Origin: Pirellulaceae bacterium
GTDB taxonomy: Bacteria > Planctomycetota > Planctomycetia > Pirellulales > Pirellulaceae
Length of the DNA: 64,000 nt
Reading direction: 5' to 3'
NCBI GenBank assembly: GCA_018402565.1
Contig: JAGYIQ010000003.1
Span: 695,746-759,745 of the forward strand
Made by a program: the position numbers and the translations under genes. A model generated the notes under the pieces. That model did not search any database, was not told where the DNA came from, and worked only from the letters and a program-made list of their open reading frames with translations. Shown piece after piece: positions 1-7,932 of the stretch. Numbering within the stretch: position 1 is the stretch's first letter; the number at the start of each line of letters is the position of its first letter.

Positions 1-536
1 CCCGGGACCTCGCTAATTGAGCCTGTTTTTGGCGGGGAGGCCTGCTTGTAGTCCCGCCTTTAGGCGGAATGCGGAGAGAAAGAACCTCGCCTAAACGAAA
101 AACGCCAACCGGCGGGACCTCGCTAAATGAGCCCGCTTTTTGGCTGGGAGGCACCGCTTGTAGTCCCGCCTTTAGGCGGAATGCGGAGAGATAGAACCCC
201 GCCTAAACGAAAAACCCCAAGCCCCGGGACCTCGCTAATTGAGCCCGTTTTTTGGCGGGGAGGCCCCGCTTGTAGTCCCGCCTTTAGGCGGAATGCGGAG
301 AGAAAGAACCTCGCCTAAACGAAAAACGCCAACCGGCGGGACCTCGCTAAATGAGCCCGTTTTTTGGCTGGGAGGCACCGCTTGTAGTCCCGCCTTGAGG
401 CGGAATGCAGAGAGAAAGAACCCCGCCTAAACGAAAAACCCCAAGCCCCGGGACCTCGCCAAATGAGCCCGTTTATTGGCTGGGAGGCACCGCTTGTAGT
501 CCCAGCGTGAGGCGGAGGGCGAATAGGGAATCGTAA
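1..536. repeat. 112-bp tandem repeat array, left-end locus
   Basis: Five contiguous units are registered on the sequence CTTGTAGTCCCGCC, which starts at 45, 157, 269, 381 and (degenerate) 493, so the period is exactly 112 bp. Each unit carries a small hairpin (CCGCCTTTAGGCGG) followed by GAATGCGGAGAGA and an A-rich stretch. Units 1 and 3 share one set of variants and units 2 and 4 another, so there is a 224-bp higher-order repeat. The fifth unit decays into unrelated sequence. The same family occurs in the opposite orientation at 30553-31875 and 58075-58300. Reading frames through the units are shadows with no recognisable protein. Confidence 0.9.
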
Positions 537-571
537 TCGAAACCAGCACGATTGAAGCGAGAAGAACTGTT

Positions 572-632
572 GGCCATTAGCCATTAGCCATTAGCTCTTA
601 GCCGTTAGCTCTTAGCTCTTAGCGTTTGTGCT
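572..632. repeat. Degenerate heptanucleotide tandem repeat
   Basis: About eight 7-bp units run head to tail: CCATTAG three times, then CTCTTAG, CCGTTAG and CTCTTAG variants. It sits between the left 112-bp array and an isolated repeat copy. Heptamer microsatellites recur in this window (AAGAACT arrays at 20.1-22.3 kb). It resembles in form the short tandemly repeated repetitive sequences of cyanobacteria, but no homology is implied. Confidence 0.8.
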
Positions 633-720
633 TTTAAATGTAATAAAGTGATATGTATCTGCCAAAATGCGGCTTCTCGTTTGTTGTTTTTCGCTCCTCA
701 GTTTATCTGCACATGGCCAC

Positions 721-829
721 CTGAGCCCGTTGTGCGTCTAGTTGGCACCGCTTGTAGTCCCGCCTTTAGGCGGAATGCGGAGAGAAAGAACCCCGCCTAA
801 ACGAAAAACCCCAACCGGCGGGACCTCGC
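721..829. repeat. Isolated single copy of the 112-bp repeat
   Basis: One solitary unit of the left-end family, registered at CTTGTAGTCCC (751). It keeps the hairpin core and the A-rich tail but its upstream part diverges. About 258 bp separate it from the last array unit, with heptamers and AT-rich sequence between. No gene is visible from 1 to 935. Confidence 0.85.
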
Positions 830-935
830 CCACTGCTAGCGTCCCGGCTCCCTAGATTTACCATTTCGCCCAATCTTATTAGACTGGCGTCTGGAACGGG
901 ACGGAGGATCGGGGGCGGGAAACACGGAGGAACGC

Positions 936-1331
936 ATGCTGTTGGCGCAAATCGAAACGCAAGTCACCGAGATCAATCTGGCGCAATTGGCCAGCGGCCT
1001 CGACTATCTGTTGAGCTGGATCGGGCTGGGCTGCTTGGTGGGACTGGCGGTCGCGGGGATTCTTGGCCGCAAACAACCGACGAACTCGGTCGCCACCATG
1101 GTCATCGCCATCGTTGGCACGCTGTTGGGCTGCGGCCTGCTGCAGTTTTTTGATCCGGGCCAAAATGTGAGGCCGCTGACGCCTCAAGGTCTGGCGGTCG
1201 GCATCACGGGCGCCCTGCTGCTGCTCATGTTTTTTGGACTCTTGGGGGGATATCTGCCCGAATCCGACGCGGAAACCCCGCGACGAAGTCGCCGCCGTCG
1301 GGCGATGCGGCAGTACCTTCAAGAGGATTGA
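936..1331 (+). CDS. Small three-TM membrane protein, GlsB/YeaQ/YmgE-like
   Basis: A 131-residue protein with three hydrophobic segments (about residues 24-46, 54-72 and 86-107) separated by short loops and ending in an Arg-rich tail (RRSRRRRAMR), which suggests a cytoplasmic C-terminus. The Gly-rich first pair of helices resembles GlsB/YeaQ/YmgE (transglycosylase-associated) small membrane proteins, whose function is poorly known. That assignment is by general pattern only; length is greater than the usual ~80 residues. The ATG is preceded by GGAGGAA at good spacing, which supports the start. It lies 86 bp upstream of the next gene on the same strand. Confidence 0.6.
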   Translation: MLLAQIETQVTEINLAQLASGLDYLLSWIGLGCLVGLAVAGILGRKQPTNSVATMVIAIVGTLLGCGLLQFFDPGQNVRPLTPQGLAVGITGALLLLMFFGLLGGYLPESDAETPRRSRRRRAMRQYLQED

Positions 1332-1417
1332 CCCTTGAGCTAGACTGGGGGTAGCAGCGGCACCCGTCGTGGAAACGCTGTGAAGCAAAACCGTTTTCCC
1401 CCGCTTTGGAGTGAATC

Positions 1418-2095
1418 ATGCGTCGTACTCACGTTTGCCTGTCTGGTGGTTGGCTCTCAACCGCCCTGCTCTGCCTGCCAGTGGTCTGCCTGCCAGTGGG
1501 CGTGCTGTCCCTCGTGTCGGTTGGTCAGCTCGCGGCCAGTCCTATGGCTCAAGACGCCGCAGCAGCCCAAGAGAAGACACAGGACGAGGCCGCAGCGGTC
1601 AAGGAAGAGACCATTGAGGTCGTCTTGGCGGAAGGGCGACTGGATTTCCAAGCCCCGAAGGTCTGGGAACAGAAGAAACCTCGCTTCAACATCGTCGAGG
1701 CCGAATTCGGAGCCAACTGCAGCAAGCCCGACGTGGACCCAGCTCGCTTGACGATCATGGCTTCCGGCGGATCCGTCGATGCGAACCTGGAACGTTGGAT
1801 CGGCCAGTTCTCTCAGGAGGACGGATCGGACACAGAAGACAAAACCAAACAAAAGCAGGAAAAGGTCAACGGCATGACCGTGCACTGGGTCGACATCACT
1901 GGCACCTACGCCGATTCCGCTGGACCGTTTGCGGGCAATGCCACGCAACGCAAAGGCTACCGCATGTTGGGCGCTATCGTCGAAACCAAGGTCGTAGGCA
2001 ACTACTACTTCAAGATGTACGGCCCAAAAGAGACCATGGAAGAACACGAAAAGCGGTTCCTGGAAATGGTCAAGACCATCAAGCTGAGCCTGTAG
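1418..2095 (+). CDS. Secreted conserved hypothetical protein
   Basis: A 225-residue protein with an N-terminal hydrophobic signal segment (about residues 8-40), then an Ala/Glu-rich linker and a compact domain. The signal region contains a 15-bp in-frame duplication (LPVVC/LPVGV). The mature part has alternating short strands (RLTIMASG, MTVHWVDITGTY, YYFKMYGP) and ends MVKTIKLSL, a pattern seen in small planctomycete secreted proteins; no catalytic motif is visible. GGAG precedes the ATG. It is followed by a strong terminator at 2237. Function unknown; export to periplasm is inferred. Confidence 0.65.
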   Translation: MRRTHVCLSGGWLSTALLCLPVVCLPVGVLSLVSVGQLAASPMAQDAAAAQEKTQDEAAAVKEETIEVVLAEGRLDFQAPKVWEQKKPRFNIVEAEFGANCSKPDVDPARLTIMASGGSVDANLERWIGQFSQEDGSDTEDKTKQKQEKVNGMTVHWVDITGTYADSAGPFAGNATQRKGYRMLGAIVETKVVGNYYFKMYGPKETMEEHEKRFLEMVKTIKLSL

Positions 2096-2236
2096 GGGAT
2101 TGGTGCGTTACGCAAGTCGGATCGTTCGTGGGGCACTAGCGTTGCAGTGACCATGTGTCTCGGTCACAACCCATCGTGCAGTTCGCTCGACTTGCTTCAC
2201 GACACCCTACGGGGCGTGAACGGTTACGAAAAAACG

Positions 2237-2268
2237 AGCCCCAAGGCGATGGCCTTGGGGCTTGTTTT
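2237..2268. terminator. Bidirectional intrinsic terminator
   Basis: Perfect 11-bp stem (AGCCCCAAGGC / GCCTTGGGGCT) with a 4-nt GATG loop. On the + strand it is followed by TTGTTTT; on the - strand the flanking AAAAAA at 2229-2234 gives a U tract. It sits between the convergent ends of the 1418-2095 gene (+) and the 2300-7189 gene (-), so it can stop both. Confidence 0.9.
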
Positions 2269-2299
2269 CATTCTGCTCGGCAGTCTTCGCACTCGCCGC

Positions 2300-5200
2300 T
2301 TATTCGCTGGTCGCTGGACCGAACGCAGTGACCTGGTACAGGTGCAGCGTTCCGCGTCGCTGCAGGCCGAACTTCAAGTACCGGGCGTTCTGTCCGTCGG
2401 GCAGTTCGATCGCCCACGTCAGTTCGGGTTTCTCGGCTTGCCAGACCTGCTCCCAGCGTTCTCCGTCGATGCTGGTCCACAACGTCAAGCCCTCGGCCCG
2501 TCCGGCGAACTGTGGGTTCTGCCGATTTTGCACGACCAACTTCCGCAGATCCACGACACGCTGCAGATCGATCGTCACGGCGGGGCTGTCGATCTCCTCG
2601 GGCGTATGGAAGGCGAAGTCGAACTGCTTGGGCGCGAGGGGACTCAGGAGCAAGTGCCCTTCGACGTTCCATGTGGAGGGGAAATCGCCGCCCAACTTGA
2701 GTCGCCCTTGGCGCGAGACTTCGACCCACTGGCCGTCCTGCCGCAACGGCAGCTCGGTCGTGTACTGGGCCCAGACCCAACCATCGTGTTGGACCTTCTG
2801 CATCCCGTTCTGCTCGGACAAGTAGGCCACCAGATCGAGGAATTCGATGGCCGCGACAGTCTTCATCAAACCTTCGGGCATCGAGCTGGCCTTCATATCA
2901 CGTCGCTGCTCGATGTCCTCTTTGGTCAATTCCAGCACCTTGCCATCGGAGATGCCCAAGCGGAGCAGGTCCTCGGTCTCTTCTAGAATAAAGCCCGAGT
3001 ACGTCTCACCTTCGGTCGTCAGCACCAGAATGGTTTCGTAGCCTTTGGTGATCTCTTCGTTCGGCATCAGGATCGACTTGATCAAGTCCACCCGATTCAT
3101 CCGGGCGCCGATATCAGAGAGGTTCGGGCCGAACTTCTTGCCCAGATCGCCGACCTGATGGCAGGCACTGCAGACGCTCTGGTAGACCGCTTTGCCGCGG
3201 CCCGCGTTGCCACCGGCCAGATTGGCCAGGGTATGGATCGCCTCCATGCGTTGTGGCATGGGCAGATCTCCATTGTCGGCTCGCGTCAAGGGCTCGACCG
3301 CCGCCCCGCCCGGGCCACTGGCGGCACGATAATTGCGAAAATGGCTTCGGGCAGCGTCGGAGGCCGCAGCCAGAAAATCGGGTTGACGTTCACCTGGCCC
3401 CCAGACGCTTTGCATGGCATGCAGGGAGTGCTCCAAGGTGTACTCCAACCAATAGTCCAGCGGTTGCTCGACGATCGACAGAATCGCCTGCATCGACTCG
3501 AGGGTCGGGAAGAAACTCAGGCCGCGAATCGCTTCCAACCGCACGCGTGGGTGCGGGTCCCGCGTCGCGGCTTGCAGGGCCGCGAAGCTCTGCGAATCCA
3601 AATCGTACAAGTTGGCCACCGTGTGGATGGCTGCCGCGCGAGCCCGATGTTCGGACGACGCCAGAATTCGCTTGATCAAGGCCCAATCGACCACTCGGAA
3701 GGATTCCTTGATCCACATCGCCTCGCAGAGTTGTTGCGGATCCGAGGCGTTGGCCACCCAACGATCCACCGCCGCCAAGACTTCGTCGGCCGGCCGAGCC
3801 CGCAATTCGGAGCGAACGCGATAGCGGGTCCGCAGCTCGTAAACCAGCAACTCGTCGAGCAGCTCGGGGACCGACTTGTCGTGCAAAGTGACCGGGTCCA
3901 ACAAGGGCTTGTTATCGTAGACCAAGCGATAGATCCGACCGTGTTCTTGGTCGCGGTTGGGATCCCGCTGAGAGTACTGCATGTGTCCGATCAAGGCATT
4001 GCACCAATCGCCGAACCACAAGGCGCCATCTGGCCCAATCAGGGGATCCACGGGTCGGAACATCATGTCCGTCGAGTCCAACAGGTCCTCGATGCGTTGT
4101 CCCTCGAACCCAGCCCCAGACGACTCATCTTTGACCGTGAATCGCGGCATCCCGTGCATGTTGATAACACAGGCGTAGATGAATTGACCCTGGACGGAAT
4201 CAGGAAAATGCCGAGAAAGCAGGAATTCACTACCAATCGCCGGCCGCATGCCTTGATTGTCGAACACTGGACGCAACGTCTTGCGTGACGACACCTCTTG
4301 GCCCGACAGGGGACTGGCCCAGTGCTGCTGTGCACCTGTGCCATCGCCGATGATGCCGTTGCCCCAGCGGTCGAAGACCATGCACCAAGGGTTGCCGTAA
4401 CCCGGCGTGATGAAGTGGCGGAACCGCAGGCGGTGCGGGTCAAACACATACGAACCCCCGGTATCCTTGTTGCGGAAGGGACCCCAAGGGGTCTCCATGG
4501 TGGTCGACATGGCGATGCCTTCTTGCATGTAGATCAAACCGCCATGCGAGATCTCCCAAGCGCCCATGGTATGGTGCGTGTCGTCGGTCGCGATGCCATC
4601 GATCCAGTGCTCCACCACGTCGGCGCGATCATCCCCGTCCGTGTCCTTCAAAAACAGAATGCGTGGTTCGTCGACGACCAGGACACCGCCATCCCAAAAC
4701 TCAAAGCCAGTGGGACAAATCAACTTGTCGTAGAAGGTAATGCATTTGTCGGCCTTGCCATCGCCGTCCGTGTCCTCAAAGATCAACAGCCGATCGGTCG
4801 GGCGGACCATCCCAGGTTGCCATTGGGGGTAGGTCACCATACACGAAACCCAGAGACGACCGCGGTTGTCAAACGCCATCTGGGTGGGGTTCGCCAACTC
4901 CGGGAAGTCGCGCTCGCTGGCGAACAGCTCGACTCGAAAACCCTCCGGGACCTTCATCGTAGCGATCGACTCTTCGGGCGTCGGATACACCAGCTCCTCG
5001 GGTTCGCGGCCACGGCGGAAGTTATCATCGCGGGTGCCGAACATCGTCTGCGGTACCACCACATCGCCCGTGTTCGAATCATCCGGTTGGTCGGCGACGG
5101 GGCGACCGTTAGCCAAGTCCCAAAGGTACTGATCGCGGACGGCCACCATGTTGCGGATCTTGCGATACTCGGCCGGAAACGTTTCGGTATCCCAGGTGCG

Positions 5201-7189
5201 GCGGCCGCCGTAGACGTACCAGCCGTTGAGCATGCGATAGTCTTGCAAGTGGACCCACGACTTGTCGTTGACCCACTGACGAATGGACTCCAACGAGCCC
5301 CAGTCGATTTGGCCATCCGCTGCCGTGCGAGGATGAGCGGCAGCGAACAGGGCCTGGTCCAGCCACTGGCCGACCCACCGATCGCCGGCCTCGTTCAGAT
5401 GCACCCCATTGATGGTGTAACGCTGATCCGAGTTCGCGAACCGTGCTTGCGTGGCGGCGAACAGGTCCACAAACGGCAACCCTTCCGCCTCGGCCAACTC
5501 GCGGATGGCCGCGGTATACAACGCCAAATTCACATTCTCTTGTTCGCCCGAGGGCTGCAAGGGATTTCCCGTCGGCTCAAACGCCAGTGGACTGACCAAC
5601 ACGAACTTTGGTGCCTGGCCCTCCTTGGACAATCGCTCGCGTTGTTGGGCCAAGTATCGCCGATAATTCTCCTTGAACGCCTCGATGCCGGCCGGACCTT
5701 GAAACGACTCGTTGAAGCCGAACATGCAAACCAGCAGATCGGGGCCGAAGACCAAGAACGGATCGTCAATGGCGGTGTAATTCGTTGGCCGTTGCTGGAT
5801 GGCGACCTCGTCCGCCGGCCAACCGAAGTTGCGGAATACCAACTTTTTTTCTGGAAACCGCGTGTGCAATAACGTCTCAAAATGCCCGAACAGATTCATG
5901 CGTTCGGCCAAACTGCCGCCGACCAAGGCAATGCGTTGGCCGTCCACCAGAGGGATGCCGGCGGACGAGTCCGACGACTGCAGGTCTTGGTCGCGGAACG
6001 GCCAGGCCGGACTGCCGGGCGGATCGTCGCGGCGAATGGGTTGCCCCAGCCCAAAGTCGGCGGGCACCGTTTTGCGCTTCGGCCAATAGGTCGGATCGTT
6101 GATAAAGCCGTAGAAACTGGGGTCAAACGGATCGACATGGGCCACGTTCGCCGCGGCAGGCACCTCCAGCCCCAACAGGTGGTAGGTCGCGTTGACGATC
6201 AGACGCCGCAGGTTCGCGTCGACCAAGTCAACTGCAGCGCCGGCGGTCGTGCAGAACGACTTGCCTGTCACGTTGCCGGGCGCCTCGTAGGTGTGCAGCC
6301 AAGCCAAGGCCTGCATGGGGTCGTTCTGACCGCCGTCGACAGGGGCCGAGCTCGGCTCGAGGGTCTCGGTGACGGCGCCGCGGAGCAGAACTTGATCGGC
6401 GTCCGTTAAGTTGACCACCCCGTACACATCACTGGGGGCAAAGAATGAATCGACACCGCTGAGGATCGGGTGATCCTGAAACGCCGGCTCGACCACGCTG
6501 CGGGCCCCTTGGACCTTGTGGCCGCCGTGATGACTGATCCAACGTTCCCCCAGAATCCGAATGCCAAAATCGTCGTAGGGCAACCAATCCCCAAACGAGC
6601 CGCGGCCGGTAAAAGCGTGCGTGGCCGTGCGCAAGCCAATCACCGGTTTGCCTTGCAACAAGAAGCGGTTCAAATGCTCGGCTTGTTCGGCCGACGGGCG
6701 ACGAAAGCGAGTTGAAATGATCAACAGATCCGCGTCGGCCAGGGCCTCCAGGCCCCCCACGCCGGGCTGGTGATTGGCATCGATATAAGTGCCATCAGCG
6801 GAGAGAGAGAACAGGACTGTGCAGTGGAAGCCGTGGTGTTGGCTGAGGATCTTCCCCAGCATCGGCAGGGCCTCCTCGCTGCGGTACTCCTCGTCGCCGG
6901 CCAACAACACGATGCGTTGAGATCGGGCGACGGCTGCGGGTGGGGCCAATTCCAACGCGTAGGGGCTGTCGACAACGGCCAGCTGCTCCGAATCGACGTT
7001 CCTCGCCCCGAGGGGTTGGGCGGCCGCCGCCTCCGCGTTGGTTCCCATGCCACCAGCGGACCGAGCCGGCGCCAGGGCCTCGGCGGCGATTCCGGCTGCC
7101 GTTGCCAAGGTTACCCAGACCAGGATCGCGAATCCTGCGGTGCGGGCCAATCCGCAGCCGCCTCCGGCTTTGCGACGCCAATTCAACAT
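2300..7189 (-). CDS. Giant secreted ThuA/SGNH/PVC-dehydrogenase/cytochrome c fusion
   Basis: About 1630 residues. After a signal segment (about residues 14-36) come a ThuA-like domain (about 85-340), an SGNH/GDSL hydrolase-like domain (about 400-630; GGSLAERMN, FGFNES and NGVHLNEAG blocks), a PVC-type membrane-bound dehydrogenase propeller (about 770-1110; PEGFRVELFAS, DTDGDGKAD), HEAT-like repeats (about 1130-1320), a heme-binding region with CSACH (coded near 3165-3178) and a discoidin-like C-terminus (VTIDLQRVVDLRKL). Such proteins are a planctomycete hallmark and are thought to oxidise sugars or sugar derivatives outside the cytoplasm and pass electrons to the heme; the substrate cannot be read. 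Of several possible starts, the ATG at 7189 is chosen because AAGGA lies about 7 nt upstream and the signal peptide follows directly. Confidence 0.88.
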   Translation of the reverse strand: MLNWRRKAGGGCGLARTAGFAILVWVTLATAAGIAAEALAPARSAGGMGTNAEAAAAQPLGARNVDSEQLAVVDSPYALELAPPAAVARSQRIVLLAGDEEYRSEEALPMLGKILSQHHGFHCTVLFSLSADGTYIDANHQPGVGGLEALADADLLIISTRFRRPSAEQAEHLNRFLLQGKPVIGLRTATHAFTGRGSFGDWLPYDDFGIRILGERWISHHGGHKVQGARSVVEPAFQDHPILSGVDSFFAPSDVYGVVNLTDADQVLLRGAVTETLEPSSAPVDGGQNDPMQALAWLHTYEAPGNVTGKSFCTTAGAAVDLVDANLRRLIVNATYHLLGLEVPAAANVAHVDPFDPSFYGFINDPTYWPKRKTVPADFGLGQPIRRDDPPGSPAWPFRDQDLQSSDSSAGIPLVDGQRIALVGGSLAERMNLFGHFETLLHTRFPEKKLVFRNFGWPADEVAIQQRPTNYTAIDDPFLVFGPDLLVCMFGFNESFQGPAGIEAFKENYRRYLAQQRERLSKEGQAPKFVLVSPLAFEPTGNPLQPSGEQENVNLALYTAAIRELAEAEGLPFVDLFAATQARFANSDQRYTINGVHLNEAGDRWVGQWLDQALFAAAHPRTAADGQIDWGSLESIRQWVNDKSWVHLQDYRMLNGWYVYGGRRTWDTETFPAEYRKIRNMVAVRDQYLWDLANGRPVADQPDDSNTGDVVVPQTMFGTRDDNFRRGREPEELVYPTPEESIATMKVPEGFRVELFASERDFPELANPTQMAFDNRGRLWVSCMVTYPQWQPGMVRPTDRLLIFEDTDGDGKADKCITFYDKLICPTGFEFWDGGVLVVDEPRILFLKDTDGDDRADVVEHWIDGIATDDTHHTMGAWEISHGGLIYMQEGIAMSTTMETPWGPFRNKDTGGSYVFDPHRLRFRHFITPGYGNPWCMVFDRWGNGIIGDGTGAQQHWASPLSGQEVSSRKTLRPVFDNQGMRPAIGSEFLLSRHFPDSVQGQFIYACVINMHGMPRFTVKDESSGAGFEGQRIEDLLDSTDMMFRPVDPLIGPDGALWFGDWCNALIGHMQYSQRDPNRDQEHGRIYRLVYDNKPLLDPVTLHDKSVPELLDELLVYELRTRYRVRSELRARPADEVLAAVDRWVANASDPQQLCEAMWIKESFRVVDWALIKRILASSEHRARAAAIHTVANLYDLDSQSFAALQAATRDPHPRVRLEAIRGLSFFPTLESMQAILSIVEQPLDYWLEYTLEHSLHAMQSVWGPGERQPDFLAAASDAARSHFRNYRAASGPGGAAVEPLTRADNGDLPMPQRMEAIHTLANLAGGNAGRGKAVYQSVCSACHQVGDLGKKFGPNLSDIGARMNRVDLIKSILMPNEEITKGYETILVLTTEGETYSGFILEETEDLLRLGISDGKVLELTKEDIEQRRDMKASSMPEGLMKTVAAIEFLDLVAYLSEQNGMQKVQHDGWVWAQYTTELPLRQDGQWVEVSRQGRLKLGGDFPSTWNVEGHLLLSPLAPKQFDFAFHTPEEIDSPAVTIDLQRVVDLRKLVVQNRQNPQFAGRAEGLTLWTSIDGERWEQVWQAEKPELTWAIELPDGQNARYLKFGLQRRGTLHLYQVTAFGPATSE

Positions 7190-7507
7190 CGATCGTTCCT
7201 TATTCATGTCCATCGTTCTGGCCCCGCGCTCCCCGAATCTCATTGTAATTGCATTTGGAACGGCAAAGAAGCCACCGTTAACCGAGCGGATCGGCGGGTT
7301 CCTGCCTGTCCCTCACGACCTGATTTGACTGGGAGGGACCAATCAAACTTGCTGCGAAAGGCACTCGGAGAGCCTGCCAACCCGGTTGCAGAAACGGCTC
7401 GGCGATCCAATCGGTGGCCGCGGCGGCACTGGGCCAGGCAGCAGCCAGAAAAGCGGGGTGTTCCGTGCGGCGACCGACAACCCCAGGCGAGTCATTCGTG
7501 CTTGGAC
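7190..7507. other. Intergenic region, no gene seen
   Basis: This stretch separates the divergent 2300-7189 gene (-) and hipBA (+). It should hold the promoter of the minus-strand gene. No convincing ORF, RNA gene or repeat was found before the 50-bp repeats begin at 7508. Confidence 0.6.
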
Positions 7508-7657
7508 GTATTTTTACCGAGCGGGAAGATTCTGCTGGACTGCCCCGGTCCATCGGTGTATCTTTACCGAACGGGACAATTCTACTTGACTTTCACAGGG
7601 ATTGGGCGTATTTTTACCGAGCGGGACAATGATTGGCCAAGTTGTGCTAAAGCTTCA
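7508..7657 (+). repeat. Three 50-bp promoter/operator repeats upstream of hipBA
   Basis: GTATTTTTACCGAGCGGGA occurs at 7508, 7558 (two changes) and 7608, exactly 50 bp apart. Units 1 and 2 match for about 35 bp, including a (T/G)GGACT-to-TTGACT segment; unit 3 shares about 22 bp. The end of each unit supplies a -35-like hexamer for the -10-like TAT(T/C)TT at the head of the next unit, so the duplication copies a promoter together with its overlapping operator. Confidence 0.88.
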
Positions 7658-7690
7658 GCATTGTCCCCAACTGGATTTTCCCCAACGGGA
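7515..7690. promoter_or_regulatory. Four candidate HipB operator sites
   Basis: Sites TACCGAGCGGGA (7515-7526), TACCGAACGGGA (7565-7576), TACCGAGCGGGA (7615-7626) and a divergent TCCCCAACGGGA (7679-7690) share an imperfect inverted repeat TNCCG-NN-CGGNA. Site 3 covers the predicted transcription start and site 4 lies just before the hipB start. HipB proteins are known to autorepress through multiple palindromic operators; that these are the operators is inference. Confidence 0.55.
7586..7614 (+). promoter_or_regulatory. hipBA promoter
   Basis: TTGACT (7586-7591), a 17-bp spacer and TATTTT (7609-7614) form a good sigma-70-like promoter. Transcription would start near 7621, inside the third operator-like site, giving a leader of about 78 nt. 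A weaker copy one repeat upstream reads TGGACT (7536-7541), 17 bp, TATCTT (7559-7564). Confidence 0.65.
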
Positions 7691-7698
7691 ATATTTTA

Positions 7699-7932
7699 GT
7701 GAAGGCGATGATCAAGGTCACAAAACCGGAAGACATGGGAGCCCTGATCCGCCAGCGACGGAAACAGGCGGGGCTGACGCTGCAGCAAGCAGCCGGATTG
7801 GCAGGTGTCGGCGTCCGATTTCTGTCGGAACTGGAGCGAGGCAAGCGAACGATCCAATTTGGCATGGCGATGGAGGTTTTGCAGCAGTTTGGCTTCGAGG
7901 TCTTTGTTCGAGCCAAGGGCCATCCCACATGA
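7699..7932 (+). CDS. hipB: HipB-type XRE antitoxin/repressor
   Basis: A 77-residue helix-turn-helix protein. The region MGALIRQRRKQAGLTLQQAA through VGVRFLSELERGKRT is a classic XRE fold with the recognition helix around residues 36-45. Length and position before hipA match short Y4mF/HipB antitoxins. It should bind DNA as a dimer, repress its own operon and neutralise HipA. A GTG at 7699 is taken as start because GGGAA lies about 8 nt upstream; an ATG at 7708 is possible and would shorten it by three residues. The stop overlaps the hipA start (ATGA), indicating translational coupling. Confidence 0.88.
   Translation: MKAMIKVTKPEDMGALIRQRRKQAGLTLQQAAGLAGVGVRFLSELERGKRTIQFGMAMEVLQQFGFEVFVRAKGHPT

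Noticed and set aside
2147-6715. Several 180-524-codon plus-strand frames opposite the giant secreted protein
   Set aside because: They are antisense shadows of a well-supported multidomain gene and encode no known domain.
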